From the NCBI GenBank assembly GCA_022457155.1, contig JAJGOT010000030.1:1838501-1902500 (forward strand): a stretch of 64,000 bases of DNA, written 5' to 3'. Positions 18,101-29,100 of the stretch are shown here, in pieces. The stretch's first letter is position 1. Each line of letters opens with the position of its first letter. Both the position numbers and the translations under genes were made by a program. The notes beneath the pieces were generated by a model. It did not search any database and was not told the origin of the DNA. It saw only the letters and a list, made by a program, of their open reading frames with translations. This DNA comes from Cladopsammia gracilis. Its lineage: Eukaryota; Cnidaria; Anthozoa; Scleractinia; Dendrophylliidae.

Positions 18101-18384
18101 GATACAACAAAATTCCAAGAGACAAAAGGCTTTGCCCAGTTTGTGGTTCAAATGAAATCGAAGACGAAATCCATTTTCTTTTCTATTGCTCAAAATACGC
18201 AACAATAAGAGATAATTTTTACAATAAAATACAGACTTTTATACCAAATATTAGTCATTTACCTATAACTGAATTGATCATAGAATTAATGAATTCTTCC
18301 ATTTACTTTCTAAATATGCAATTAATTAAATTTATTTCATCTTGTTTTGATTCTCGAGATAAAATTGTCACCAATGTAATTTAA
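15148..18384 (+). CDS. LINE endonuclease/reverse transcriptase fused to the terminal repeat (1078 aa)
   Basis: The first 46 codons are the Polinton inverted repeat read by chance in frame; the LINE protein starts about residue 47. Endonuclease motifs MGDFNSR (about 68-74) and SDHSPI (about 179) lack the N-terminal catalytic half. RT motifs follow: IDFRKAFDS, GVRQGCILSPLLFNLY, YADDL. A C-terminal zinc-knuckle-like CPVC...HFLFYC closes the protein. Without the endonuclease N-terminus it cannot be an autonomous copy, though the RT frame has no stop. Confidence 0.8.
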   Translation: MTGIRKKMIEKCTLGIFKKMDIGNYYKNMWKKYLGRCSRECIFLTTELFEELEKDIELFSTHGSILLMGDFNSRTGKYADNICQEGLNVIPNDRSEFSLLPTQRNSFDNEVNNHGKRLLDICKSADLRILNGRVSGDSLGRATFHGRNGISVIDYAICDQDLFLNVSNFIVKQPTPLSDHSPIITWLNINTDNSGILKGSQNNCSRRVTKQFVWENDSTQKFKDVLRSPVLQTLIQEYIDEGTQIHDVNTSLEKVENILTTTARQCLKIKTTKKHKRIKSSSNKKWFDRECRLKRHELRKMANQKHRDPLNPILREKYHVILMQYKRLLNSKKNEYYNSKLHRLEETIENSDATNFWKCLKSMDDTIKAEDIPLVSEENWLQHFQSLHSNEPLNPTQQIIHDELKVEEDRKQQFRPLDYLITENEIRKAAKKLKNNKSSYSDKIRNEMIKASLNDLMPVYYKLFNAVLSSGTMPQTWCGGLITPIYKSGGRSDPSNYRGICVSSCLGKLFCSILNQRLLEYVASNNILHKSQIGFLPNNRTADHVFTLRTLIDKYVHNHNEKIYACFIDFRKAFDSVWHNGLLNKLLQINVGGCFYNLIKSLYSKSSCSIKIGQSQTRPFQYARGVRQGCILSPLLFNLYINDLPFSFENILSDPFVLPNGTKLNSLLYADDLIILSRSKTGLQNCLNALSSYCNTWMLSINPKKTKIMVFQKRPRKCSEYRFYMNNQIIDVVQDYTYLGTKISSSGNFKVSLDNLKEKSLHALFSLRRHTDFSKLNPSLACKIFDTMISPILLYNSEIWGGYTKSDFKAWDSSQIERTHLQFCKRYLQVSNKASNIACRAELGRFPLNIAINLRILNYLLYLQNKPQDSFVKQSFLISLDLHSNGKISFHSNLMKISEYFNFRNFNLDLLNTAEVKHCTNLMKQKYISYWQHILQHSQKLEFYKTFKNEYTPSNYLGLTRRASDRRTLTKLRISNHKLMIELGRYNKIPRDKRLCPVCGSNEIEDEIHFLFYCSKYATIRDNFYNKIQTFIPNISHLPITELIIELMNSSIYFLNMQLIKFISSCFDSRDKIVTNVI
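15154..15285 (-). repeat. Right arm of the 132-bp inverted repeat (probable Polinton end)
   Basis: It mirrors 14564-14695. Immediately after 15285 the sequence is LINE coding sequence in mid endonuclease domain. This marks either the point where the Polinton entered a LINE or the 5' truncation point of a LINE that entered the Polinton end. Confidence 0.8.
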
Positions 18385-18488
18385 TTATTCATTTTTGTTT
18401 TTCTTTCCTTTTGTTAGTTAGTTATAAGCTTTTGCAATATTGTAAAATATACAGTCATGCAAATAAAGCTAAATGTTGTTGTTGTTAA
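15286..18488 (+). mobile_element. Non-LTR retrotransposon (CR1/L2-like), 5' part absent
   Basis: It encodes the C-terminal part of an AP-like endonuclease plus a full reverse transcriptase and ends in a microsatellite-like GTTGTTGTTGTT tail, as in the CR1/L2 group. The clade is inferred from the RT flavour and tail type. Confidence 0.8.
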
Positions 18489-19440
18489 AGAAGTTTATCA
18501 CGGGAGCACTTTTTCAGGCTTTCTCAGAAATTTCTCATTTCCGGTTCCGGTATTAGTACATGTACTGAGGTGTATGATTTCAGAATCGGAGAAATAACCG
18601 AAATGAAATCAAGACAAATAGACTATTTATATGTCGGAAAAATCTGAGACCTTTCGGAGTACACAGCATGGCAGGATTTTGCCCGATCCCACGGCGATAG
18701 CGTGAATTTGTTTGATGTCGGCCCGACGTTTTTGCCTGCGTGACATATCTCGCGACATAGCCCTTTTAAACAGTGGCTGAATTAATTCATGAAACTGAGG
18801 TACTAGGTCAAGACGAGGTGCCACGGGATAAGGAGACGCACTATAATCTATGATTACTACTAGTAATATGGTAGATTCCAGTCTCTTACGGACAAGTCAC
18901 GGCATTTTTTTTGGCAGCCGTATTTGTTTCTAGAGTTCAGAATAAAAACAAAGTACAAAAGAATACACGAACGCCTAAAAGGGACCAAATACCCCCAAAT
19001 TGTCTTTCGAGTACGGTTTTTACGAAGACCAAAACTGTACATGTTTACGTACATCATTTTCAAGAACAAAAAATACCATTACAACCGAGCGACGATCTCC
19101 TGGAAGTTTTCAAACATACCTAAGCTCATCATAATAGGGGAAAACATATTTTTGATTAATTGTTTCATCGAAAGATTTTTCGCAGTAATTATAATGTCCG
19201 GTAAAAGTTTTGTAAACATATTCTGTTGACAAATGCAGTCACATGTGGAGTTTGAATACGTCAGTGGTTTCGAGCTGAAAAAAGTTTGTCAGACAGAGTA
19301 AGCGTTCATTTCAGTAGGTTTGTTCATTTATTTCCTATATTTCATTTATTTTATATATTTATTTTCATATATTTCATTTATTTTATATATTTTGGAATTA
19401 TTTCTGAATTTTGTAAATAGTGTAAATTTTGTAAATTTGT
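18489..19440. other. Non-coding, unassigned
   Basis: No supported gene. It contains a short tandem of TTCATTTATTTTATATATTT-like units near 19330-19391, directly before the next LINE fragment. Confidence 0.5.
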
Positions 19441-21345
19441 AATTCTTAATTGGTAATACTTGTTTGTTCGCCAAAGTAATGAGGTCCATGGTATTTCTTT
19501 GTTTAGAAATGAAATTAAGCCGAGTCAGTTTGCGGATGATACAAACCTTTTGTGTTCTGATTTAATATCAGTGGAAAATGGGTTGCAGCTTATAAGATCC
19601 TTTGGTGAAATTTCAGGGCTACAACTAAACATTGGAAAGACTAAAGCAATGTGGCTAGGCAAATTAGCCAACCAGAAAGACAAACCATTAAGTCTAAAAT
19701 GGGTTGATAACCCGACGAGAATATTAGGAATTTTCTTTTCTTACGATAGTAAAGGAAATAACAAACATAACTTTGATCTTAAAGTCCAAAGACAAACAAA
19801 TTTAGATATGTGGAGATCTAGAGACTTAACGTTGTTTGGAAAAGTTTTGATCATTAAGGCCCTAGGTGTATCACCGCTGATATTCTCTGCTTCAAACATC
19901 GATGTTCCAAAAGAGTTTATAGGAAATGTGCAAGGTCGCCTTTTTAAATTTTTATGGAAAAACAAACAAGACAAGATAAAAAGGACGAGTCTTTATCAAG
20001 ATTATGAAAAAGGTGGACTACGTATGATTGATATGGAAAATATGATAAAAGCATTACGACTAGCATGGATTCCTAGACTCTTAAAGAAAGGACATTTCAA
20101 TTGGAAGACAATCCCAGACTACTATTTTAAGAAATGTGGTGGCCTTGATTTTTTACTATCTTGCAACTATCGAGTGAAAGACTTTGAATACCTACCTCGC
20201 TTTTATAAGGATATTCTACTCTTTTTCGATGAACTGAAAACCCTATATGGTAAAAAAAGGCTCGCGTGATACGATTCTCTATCATAATAAAGAGATATTA
20301 ATTGGAGCAACGCCTTTCTTTTTTCATGAATGGTTTAGTAAGGGAGTTAAGACGGTTGTGGACCTTTTGGATAGTGATGGAAATATCCTGCCATTCAATG
20401 AATTTAAATCTAAATATTCTTTGGAAAAGACCAACTTTCTTCAGTACTATCAAGTTGTCAGCGCTATTCCAAACCATCTTTTACAAAAAGGTAGAGAACT
20501 GATAGCTTTTTCTGATGGAAATATAATGAATGATGACTTAACTTGCTTTCCTCTCGATGAAAATAATAATATAAACTTATTAAAAACAAAATCAAAGGAC
20601 TTTTACTGGCTGCTTGTCAACAAATTACGCACAAATCCACAAACCGGACCTAAACGGTGGATTAAATCGATCAATCCTGAAAACATATGCTGGAAAGAAA
20701 TTTTCCAATCAGTTCATAGAATGTGTGTGGAAAACAAATTACGCGAGTTTCATTTTAAATTCATTCATAGAATTATTGTGACCAAGAAGGAACTTTTCAG
20801 GTTCAAGATTAAGGAAGATAGTGATTGTATTTATTGTGGAGAAGAGGATTCTATTGATCACAGCTTTATAAGTTGTCAGTTCACTTTGTCTTTCGCTCAG
20901 AAGGTTTTGCAATGGTTTAATACAACTCACAATTCTGCATTCAATCTTAACACTGAGGAATTTTTATTTGGGCTATCTACTGTATCTGATGTATTACAGA
21001 AAAAATTAAATTACACTCTACTGTTTTTGCGTTACTACATTTATAAAAGAAAACTCCAGAATGATTCATTACTGATCTCTGATTTTATAAAAAAAAAGTA
21101 ATGTACAAATATAGAATTGAACTCTATTCATAAGTCAATAAATCTTGATCTGTAAACTAATTAAAAATTCGATCTCTTATTTACCCCCTCTATATCTAGG
21201 TGTGCTTCAATCCAAATGTTGTAACATTGTATTTCTCTTTTTTTGTTGTTGTTGTTGTTGATTTTGTTTGTACTTGTAATATATCTTGTTTGTAAGCTTG
21301 GTTTTGTAAAATGCAAAAATAAAAATTTAAAAAAAAAATACTTGT
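19441..21345 (+). mobile_element. 5'-truncated L1/Tx1-like LINE
   Basis: Only the RT end and C-terminal domain remain, followed by an A-rich tail (about 21315-21342). Frame 19460-20269 begins at the RT SQFADDTNLL motif, and frame 20247-21101 carries the C-terminal region with CIYCGEEDSIDH (zinc knuckle). A shift near 20250-20269 separates them. It resembles the fuller minus-strand element at 39703-45198. Confidence 0.8.
19460..21101 (+). pseudogene. RT C-terminal fragment of a Tx1/L1-like ORF2, frameshifted
   Basis: FADDTNLL (RT motif C), then GLQLNIGKTKAMWLG, then the conserved thumb/C-terminal region. Two overlapping frames together cover about 540 residues. Endonuclease and most of the RT palm are missing, so it is a dead fragment. 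Confidence 0.8.
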
Positions 21346-21904
21346 TTGTAATTGACTACTTTAGAAGGTCCACATCAGCCTGTGGCTGCCTTTTCTTCCT
21401 TTTAGACCTTTCAATAAAGTATGTATGTGTGTATGTATGTATGTATGTATGTATGTATGTTAACTTTTCGATCGTCTGGAAGTTTACGTACAAACATTAT
21501 TAAGCCTTATTAAGCTTACGCAAATTGAAGGTGTTTACTGCTTTGAAAAGTTCAGTGCAGTATTTTGTCTTTCATATTCGATTTTTTTATATACTTCATG
21601 ACACTCGACTACCATATTTTATTATGTTAGGCTAGCCTATCTAAATGATATTATTATATTACAGTGATGGTAAATATGGTGGTGATTGTATTATAATTAT
21701 TACAAGGGTGTAGGAGCCATTTATAATGCGTCCCTGTTTTAGTGCATATGTTACAGCTGATGCTGAAACACTTATAACATACTACTCCCCTTTGACATTG
21801 AATAACTGATCATGAGTCAAACTTAACAACTTAACTCCCAATATCTTGTTTAGACTGATTCCATAGGAACGATAATATTTACAATAGTGTTTTCTTACAA
21901 ACAG
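21346..21904. other. Non-coding stretch with a GTAT microsatellite
   Basis: It includes a (GTAT)n run at about 21419-21460. The rest has no gene and is probably intron sequence before the EGF exon. Confidence 0.55.
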
Positions 21905-22031
21905 AATCTTTGTGCCTCCTACCCTTGCCTTAACAACGGGACGTGTTATTTGGGATATACTGACAGAAAATACTTATGTGAGTGTCCAGTTGGCTACACA
22001 GGAGATCAAAGTGCCCTCTGGGCTATCTCCT
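21905..22031 (+). CDS. EGF-like exon of an EGF-F5/8C gene
   Basis: After a TTTCTTACAAACAG acceptor, the exon encodes five of the six EGF cysteines (LC, PC, TC, LC, EC) and the GYTGD end. The usual sixth Cys is missing, because the sequence passes into the left edge of the giant palindrome at 22005. A consensus GTAAGT donor at 22032 leaves phase 1, which matches the acceptor phase of the exon at 31470. The product would be a secreted adhesion-type protein. The damaged EGF end may mean a compromised gene. Confidence 0.6.
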
Positions 22032-25000
22032 GTAAGTTTTTCCCATCATGCAATGCTGTCATATTATGTCCGAATATTGTTTATAATGTTGCAATTGGAT
22101 ATTTAGGTTAGAGTGTCAATTAAAAAGTGTCAATTGCTTCTCGTCGTTTTTAACAGAGAGTAACATAGGGTAAAAAAAACTCCATTTGTTCTCTGTTCAA
22201 AGAATGAACAAGTTCTTTATAACTGTTATCATCCATACGATTAATTACCAGCTTTTCATTATCATTTGCTGTAGAAAAAATTCCAGCATTACTTGAAAGA
22301 TTGTTCCCTTGGTGATTGTTATCTAAACATGGGTTAAAACAACCAAACAGTTCACTGTATTGCCGTGTTTATTCACTTATATCCTGCTCATCGTTATGTT
22401 GAGCAGACGGAGCTACAGTATCTAACTGATCACGTTCCTTATTTTCAGGATCTCCCTTGGCTTTTTCTTAAGAGTTCTCCTTTCTTTCCTTTCGAATATA
22501 ACATGTTTTACTTGCTGAAATCTTATTTTTACATGGGATAAGCATCAAGAGCTCTCTGCAATTAATCTTCAGCATCCATTTTATTAAACATAACTAAATG
22601 AATGATTTAGCTTTTATTCTGCGAAAAAGTTTCATTCCTCCTTTCAAGTAAAATTCTTTACAACTTTGTTCTCTGTTTTCATTATTGGGATCATCATCAA
22701 TCTTATCGTCAAAATCTGTTTCAGGTGGAAATCTAGTTCCTGTAAACTTACTCAGTATTCATCCCCTCATCTTAACTTTTGTTTGAATCAGTGTCACTGT
22801 TAACAAACAGTTATACCAAGAACAGAAATGAACTAAACATAGTTGCTAGAGCTGTCGTGGTCGTCTTTGACATTTTCATTTTTACACACTTATACATCTC
22901 AGAGTGACGAAGAAACACTCTTTTACAAGCCTTGCACGTCGCAGACTTAAACGCTGCATCACGAACAAAGAAATTTACTGATCCTAACATTTTCATAGCG
23001 ATAACATAAACTTATTATTTTATCTTGCAACACGACTCTGAGCCAAAGAAACCCTAATATATGCCTAATGTAATCTAACGGGACAAATATCTTGCAGGTA
23101 TACTCGGGTAAGCTATCCTAAAGGCTACTTGATACATTTTGCGACTAGTGGGAGTCATGTTTGGCCTGTCTCTTTTTATACTTCTTTGTGATTTTTTTTT
23201 ACAGAGACTATACCGTAAAATGCTGCTTATAAGCCCTGGGCTTATGTAACTTCGAAGGGGTTTTTTGGCTGGCAAGCAAAAATATTGCCATAAAGAAGCG
23301 TTCTTTGAGTTAATTTCATTTAGGCGTAAACTTTTTTAAAGAATTTCTGTTAAGGAATTAAGAAAGGAATAAGGAATTAATGGGTATAACCGGAGTAATG
23401 TTTTGTTACCGATGGGTCTATAACCGGGTTGGCTTTTTTTTATTTATTCCATTACTCCATTACTCCATTTACTCCATTACAATGGAATTACTCCATTATT
23501 ATGGTACGCATGGAGCACAACATTACTTCACGAGAATTACAAGCTTGTTGTACAAAAGATACGTAGTGTAGTCTCGTGTATGTCTCAATGAATTAAAATA
23601 CATTGGTACAACTCTACAAGTGAAGCTGTTCTTCGCGTACAGAGGATATACTATTGGATGCAGTGATCGCAATGCCATGATAAGACAACGGAAGTTCTGT
23701 CTAGCTCCAGGTCACTACTCAACAAAAGAATAAACTAAAGAGCTAAAACTACCTGCAAGAAGTCGTGATTCCAATATAGGAACATGACAGGAGTTTATTA
23801 CTCCTGAAAATGATTGCATTTTCATTCTTGGATCTTTAATAGACACTTATCCGTGATCAAGAAACACTTTCTCACAAGTCTTGCATGCTGCAGGCTGTGG
23901 ACACTTATCACAGCCTCTTTACTGATCCTAATATTTCCACAGCGGTAACATAATCTTTAGCCGATTGCCATTTATTTTGCAACACGAGTCTGAGCCAAAG
24001 AAGCCCTAATATATGTCAGGACAGTGTAGAGAATACATAAAGAAATAAAATAATTATAGTCATGGCTATGGCATGAAATCCTCCGGGATTGATCCTGTCA
24101 TTGGAGAAATTATCCAAAGATCAATGGGTCAATATTATAGAGCAAAGTGGATAGATAATTGCGACTTGTAACATCCTAACAGTGATCTATAGCAACGGAC
24201 AAATACCTCGTAAACCTACTTGGGAAAACTATTTTAAAGGCTATTAAATACTTCTTGCGACTAGTGGGAATCGTGTTTGGCCTGCCTCTTTTTAAGAGCT
24301 TATGACGCGTAAATAAGCCATTTCACAGCTATACGAATACCAGATATATTAAAACCATCGATAGGAAAAATTATAAGGACTATCCGTACCACAATTATCT
24401 CTTTAAGCAGAGACTAAATTGGGCACGAATCTTTCTGACCAAAATGAACCAAAATGAGGCCTAAAAAAGTAAAAACAAAAATGAACTAAAACCCCGAACC
24501 TCACTGAAACCTAACTGTTTGACATTGGTTTGTTTGACCTGGAAAATTAATCTGATGACAGTATTGCAAAACTCTGCTTAATCATTTCTAATGATATGGC
24601 TAAAAAAAAACAGGTTTGTTTAGTACACTGTACGATGACTCACTAAAAATAAAATAATGTCGCTTAAAACAGTCCCCTTGATAAAATAAAATTCTTTTAT
24701 TCACATCTTACAAAAGCGTTCGTGAAATTGTTTCTGATCGCTTTTACAAGCACACTTATAGAAAAGTTCTATATTTGTTTGTCAACCTACAAGGAAATTG
24801 AAAGCACTGGTTCGTTAAAACTTATTGTTGTTTAATTTAGTCAGCTTCTATAACTTGCAAATGGGGTAAATTAACCGAGGACATTTTTAACTAAAGGGAC
24901 ACTGTCCCGACAGAAATATCGTGTTTTCATGATTATGGCCAGGAGCTTGCTTTAGCTTGCTTTATCATCCGAAAATAGGAAGAAAAAAAATAGCCAAAAG

Positions 25001-26022
25001 TGATGAACGCAGAAAAATATGAATTAAAAAGACAAAATAACGACAAAATTCCACAAGAATCGAAACTTTGAATATTTCTTGACCGCATGTCATGTAATCA
25101 AAATTGCTTAACCGTAATCAACTTGATCCATTCTTCTAATTCCGCACTTTTTCTCCAAACTACTGCTTCTGTTTTTCTCCTTGAGAATCTTTTAATCCAA
25201 TTTAGTTGTATATTTGGTGACATTTGGCGATATAACATGGAAATTAACAAACACATTATTTCAACAAAACTTCATTGTAAACGTACAGCATACAAGCATT
25301 CTCAATCAGCAATGTCAGCTTACCTCAGACTCTCCGGTTTTCCCTTTCTTAAAACGCAGTGCTATAATATGATAATACCACTGAAATGTCTTGAAGCAAC
25401 CAGTTTGACAAACCAGACTGGACATCGTAAAGGATATTAGCCAAGCGCGCTTCTAGCGTGCCAAATATCTGAGCACAGTCTACATTAGGTGAGATAAGAT
25501 TACATTACGTTACACTTTTTGACGCTCGATACAATGAAAGTATTCTGCAACATGTTCCCAAAAAAACATAGAATTCATAATCGTACGCCTTAAAAATCAT
25601 CGCTACGAAAAAGAGATAACAAACAGTAGGAATGTTACCTAACTGAAAAAATATATTCCGAGGCATTTTTCGAAATAGGCAAACAGCGTGGCAGATTTTA
25701 TATGAAATTTTAACACGCATATTTCTTCACTGTGAAGGTCAAGTCAATAAACCACTGTATTAAAAAAAATATGCAACTCGACTCTTGTTTTCTTATTGAT
25801 AATATCTAACACAAATCTATCTAACTCCGTAGTGACGTAGGACTGATGACAGATAGAACAGTAATGTGCTAACAAAAATGCAACAGGAATGTCCCCACAA
25901 ATTCACTAAAAAGTCTATTAATAGTATCTAACGCATTTTTTGCTAACAAAAATGCATAAAGAATGCATGTTAGCCCACATAAACTCCTGTAAGTTAAACA
26001 TTAACTTACAGGAGATAAAAAC
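22005..26022 (+). repeat. Left arm of an 8.47-kb palindrome
   Basis: The reverse complement of 26187-30476, with scattered substitutions and small indels. Checked anchors: the ends (22005-22060 against 30420-30476), the 24061 region against the 28080-28145 region, and the centre. It ends in a 14-bp perfect hairpin (CTCCTGTAAGTTAA) at 25982-26014. The arm has no intact gene; short frames such as 22811-22996 are copies of those in the right arm. Confidence 0.9.
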
Positions 26023-26186
26023 TGCGAGAAAGGTAAAAGCCATCATAAACACTCAGATTGATTGTGATCAAGAGAACATAGCTTTGTGTTCTCTTGTTGT
26101 GATTTATTTCTTAATCGAAGCCCCAGCAGACTAGAAATACAATCATGTTTTATGATCATGGTTTTATAGTCATGTTTTATGGTCTT
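26023..26186. other. 164-bp spacer at the palindrome centre
   Basis: Unique sequence between the arms. It has a partial repeat of CATGTTTTATGRTCATGG-like units and no gene. Confidence 0.7.
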
Positions 26187-29100
26187 GTTTTTATCTCCTG
26201 TAAGTTAATGTTTAACTTACAGGAGTTTATGTGGGCTAACATGCATTCTTTATGCATTTTTGTTAGCAAAAAATGCGTTAGATACTATTAATAGACTTTT
26301 TAGTGAATTTGTGGGGACATTCCTGTTGCATTTTTGTTAGCACATTACTGTTCTATCTGTCATCAGTCCTACGTCACTACGGAGTTACATAGATTTGTGT
26401 TAGATATTATCAATAAGAAAACAAGGGTCGAGTTGCATATTTTTTTAATACAGTGGTTTATTGACTTGACCTTCACAGTGAAGAAATATGCGTGTTAAAA
26501 TTTCATATAAAATCTGCCACGCTGTTTGCCTATTTCGAATAATGCCTCGGAATATATTTTTTCAGTTAGGTAACATTCCTACTGTTTGTTATCTCTTTTT
26601 CGTAGCGATGATTTTTAAGGCGTACGATTATGAATTCTATGTTTTTTTGGGAACATGTTGCAGAATACTTTCATTGTATCGAGCGTCATAAAGTGTAACG
26701 TAATGTAATCTTATCTCACCTAATGTAGACTGTGCTCAGATATTTGGCACGCTAGAAGCGCGCTTGGCTAATATCCTTTACGATGTCCAGTCTGGTTTGT
26801 CAAACTGGTTGCTTCACGACATTTCAGTGGTATTATCATATTATAGCACTGCGTTTTTTAGAAAAGGAAAACCGGAGAGTTTGAGGTAAGCTGACATTGC
26901 TGATTGAGAATGGTTGTACATTTACAATGAAGTTTTGTTGAAATAATGTTTGTTAATTTCCATGTTATATCGCCAAATGTCACCAAATATACAACTAAAT
27001 TGGATTAAAGATTCTCAAGGAGAAAAACAGAAGCAGTAGTTTGGAGAAAAAGTGCGGTATTAGAAGAATGGAGGTTGATTACGGTTAAGCAATTTTGATT
27101 ACATGACATGCGGTCAAGAAATATTCAAAGTTTCGATTCTGGTGGAATTTTGTCGTTATTTTGTCTTTTTAGTTCATATTTTTCTGCGTTCATCACTTTT
27201 GGCTATTTTTTTCTTCCTATTTTCGGATGATAAAGCAAGCTAAAGCAAGCTCCTGGACATAATCATGAAAACACGATATTTCTGTCGGGACAGTGTCCCT
27301 TTAGTTAAAAATGTCCTCGGTTAATTTACCCCATTTGCAAGTTATAGAAGCTGACTAAATTAAACAACAATAGGTTTTAACGAACCAGTGCTTTCAATTT
27401 CCTTGTAGGTTGACAAACAAATATAGAACTTTTCTATAAGTGTGCTTGTAAAAGCGATCAGAAACAATTTCACGAACGCTTTTGTAAGATGTGAATAAAA
27501 GAATTTTATTTTATCAAGGGGACTGTTTTAAGCGACATTATTTTATTTTTAGTGAGTCATCGTACAGTGTACTAAACAAACCTGTTTTTTTTTTTAGCCA
27601 TATCATTAGAAATGATTAAGCAGAGTTTTGCAATACTGTCATCAGATTGATTTTCCAGGTCAAACAAACCAATGTCAAACAGTTAGGTTTCAGTGAGGTT
27701 CGGGGTTTTAGTTCATTTTTGTTTTTACTTTTTTAGGCCTCATTTTGGTTCATTTTGGTCAGAAAGATTCGTGCCCAATTTAGTCTCTGCTTAAAGAGAT
27801 AATTGTGGTACGGATAGTCCTTAGATTTTTCCTATCGATGGTTTTAATATATTATCTGGTATTCGAATCTATAGCTGTGAAATGGCTTATTTACGCGTCA
27901 TAAGCTCTTAAAAAGAGGCAGTCCAAACACGATTCCCACTAGTCGCAAGAAGTATATTTAAAAGCCTTTAAAATAGCTTTCCCAAGTAGGTTTACGAGGT
28001 ATTTGTCCCTTGCTATAGATCACTGTTAGGATGTTACAAGTCGCAATTATCTATCCACTTTGCTCTATAATATTGACCCATTGATCTTTGGATAATTTCT
28101 CTAATGACAGGATCAATCCCGGAGGATTTCATGCCATAGCCATGACTATAATTATTTTATTTCTTTATGTATTCTCTACACTGTCCTGACATATATTAGG
28201 GCTTCTTTGGCTCAGACTCGTAAAAAAATAAAAAATAAAAAATAAATCACTTTATTTAAGTGTCAAAGTATTTAGCGCGCGAGCACTAATTGGGGACACT
28301 AAATGTAGAAACAAATATTCAAATAGAACATAGCATTTTTTAAAAATCCCAACTGGCAGGAGGCAAACCAGTTGGCTATTTTACAAGCGTGGTCGAGGAG
28401 TTGAACTCGGGTCTGCCGTGAAACAACTCCAGCAAGTGGTCAGAGCGGGACTTGAACCCGGGACCTCCGATTACAAGTCCGACGCCCTAACCACTCGACC
28501 ACGCTGCCTCCTCGTGTTGCAAAATAAATGGCAATCGGCTAAAGATTATGTTACCGCTGTGGAAATATTAGGATCAGTAAAGAGGCTGTGATAAGTGTCC
28601 ACAGCCTGCGGCATGCAAGACTTGTGAGAAAGTGTTTCTTGATCACGGATAAGTGTCTATTAAAGATCCAAGAATGAAAATGCAATCATTTTCAGGAGTA
28701 ATAAACTCCTGTCATGTTCCTATATTGGAATCACGACTTCTTGCAGGTAGTTTTAGCTCTTTAGTTTATTCTTTTGTTGAGTAGTGACCTGGAGCTAGAC
28801 AGAACTTCCGTTGTCTTATCATGGCATTGCGATCATTGCATCCAATAGTATATCCTCTGTACGCGAAGAACAGCTTCACTTGTAGAGTTGTACCAATGTA
28901 TTTTGAATTCATTGAGACATACACGAGACTACACTACGTATCTTTTGTACAACAAGCGTATAATTCTCGTGAAGTAATGTTGTGCTCCATGCGTACCATA
29001 ATAATGGAGTAATTCCATAGCAATGGAGTAAATGGAGTAATGGAATAAATAAAAAAAAGCCAACCCGGTTATAGGCCCTTCGGTAACAAAACATTACTCC

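Noticed and set aside
25087..25440. 117-codon frame in the left arm
   Set aside because: Not preserved in the mirror arm and no recognisable domain.
28400..28515. tRNA gene on the minus strand
   Set aside because: A and B boxes are present but the anticodon stem is mispaired, and the body continues into a SINE with an A-rich tail and short duplication.
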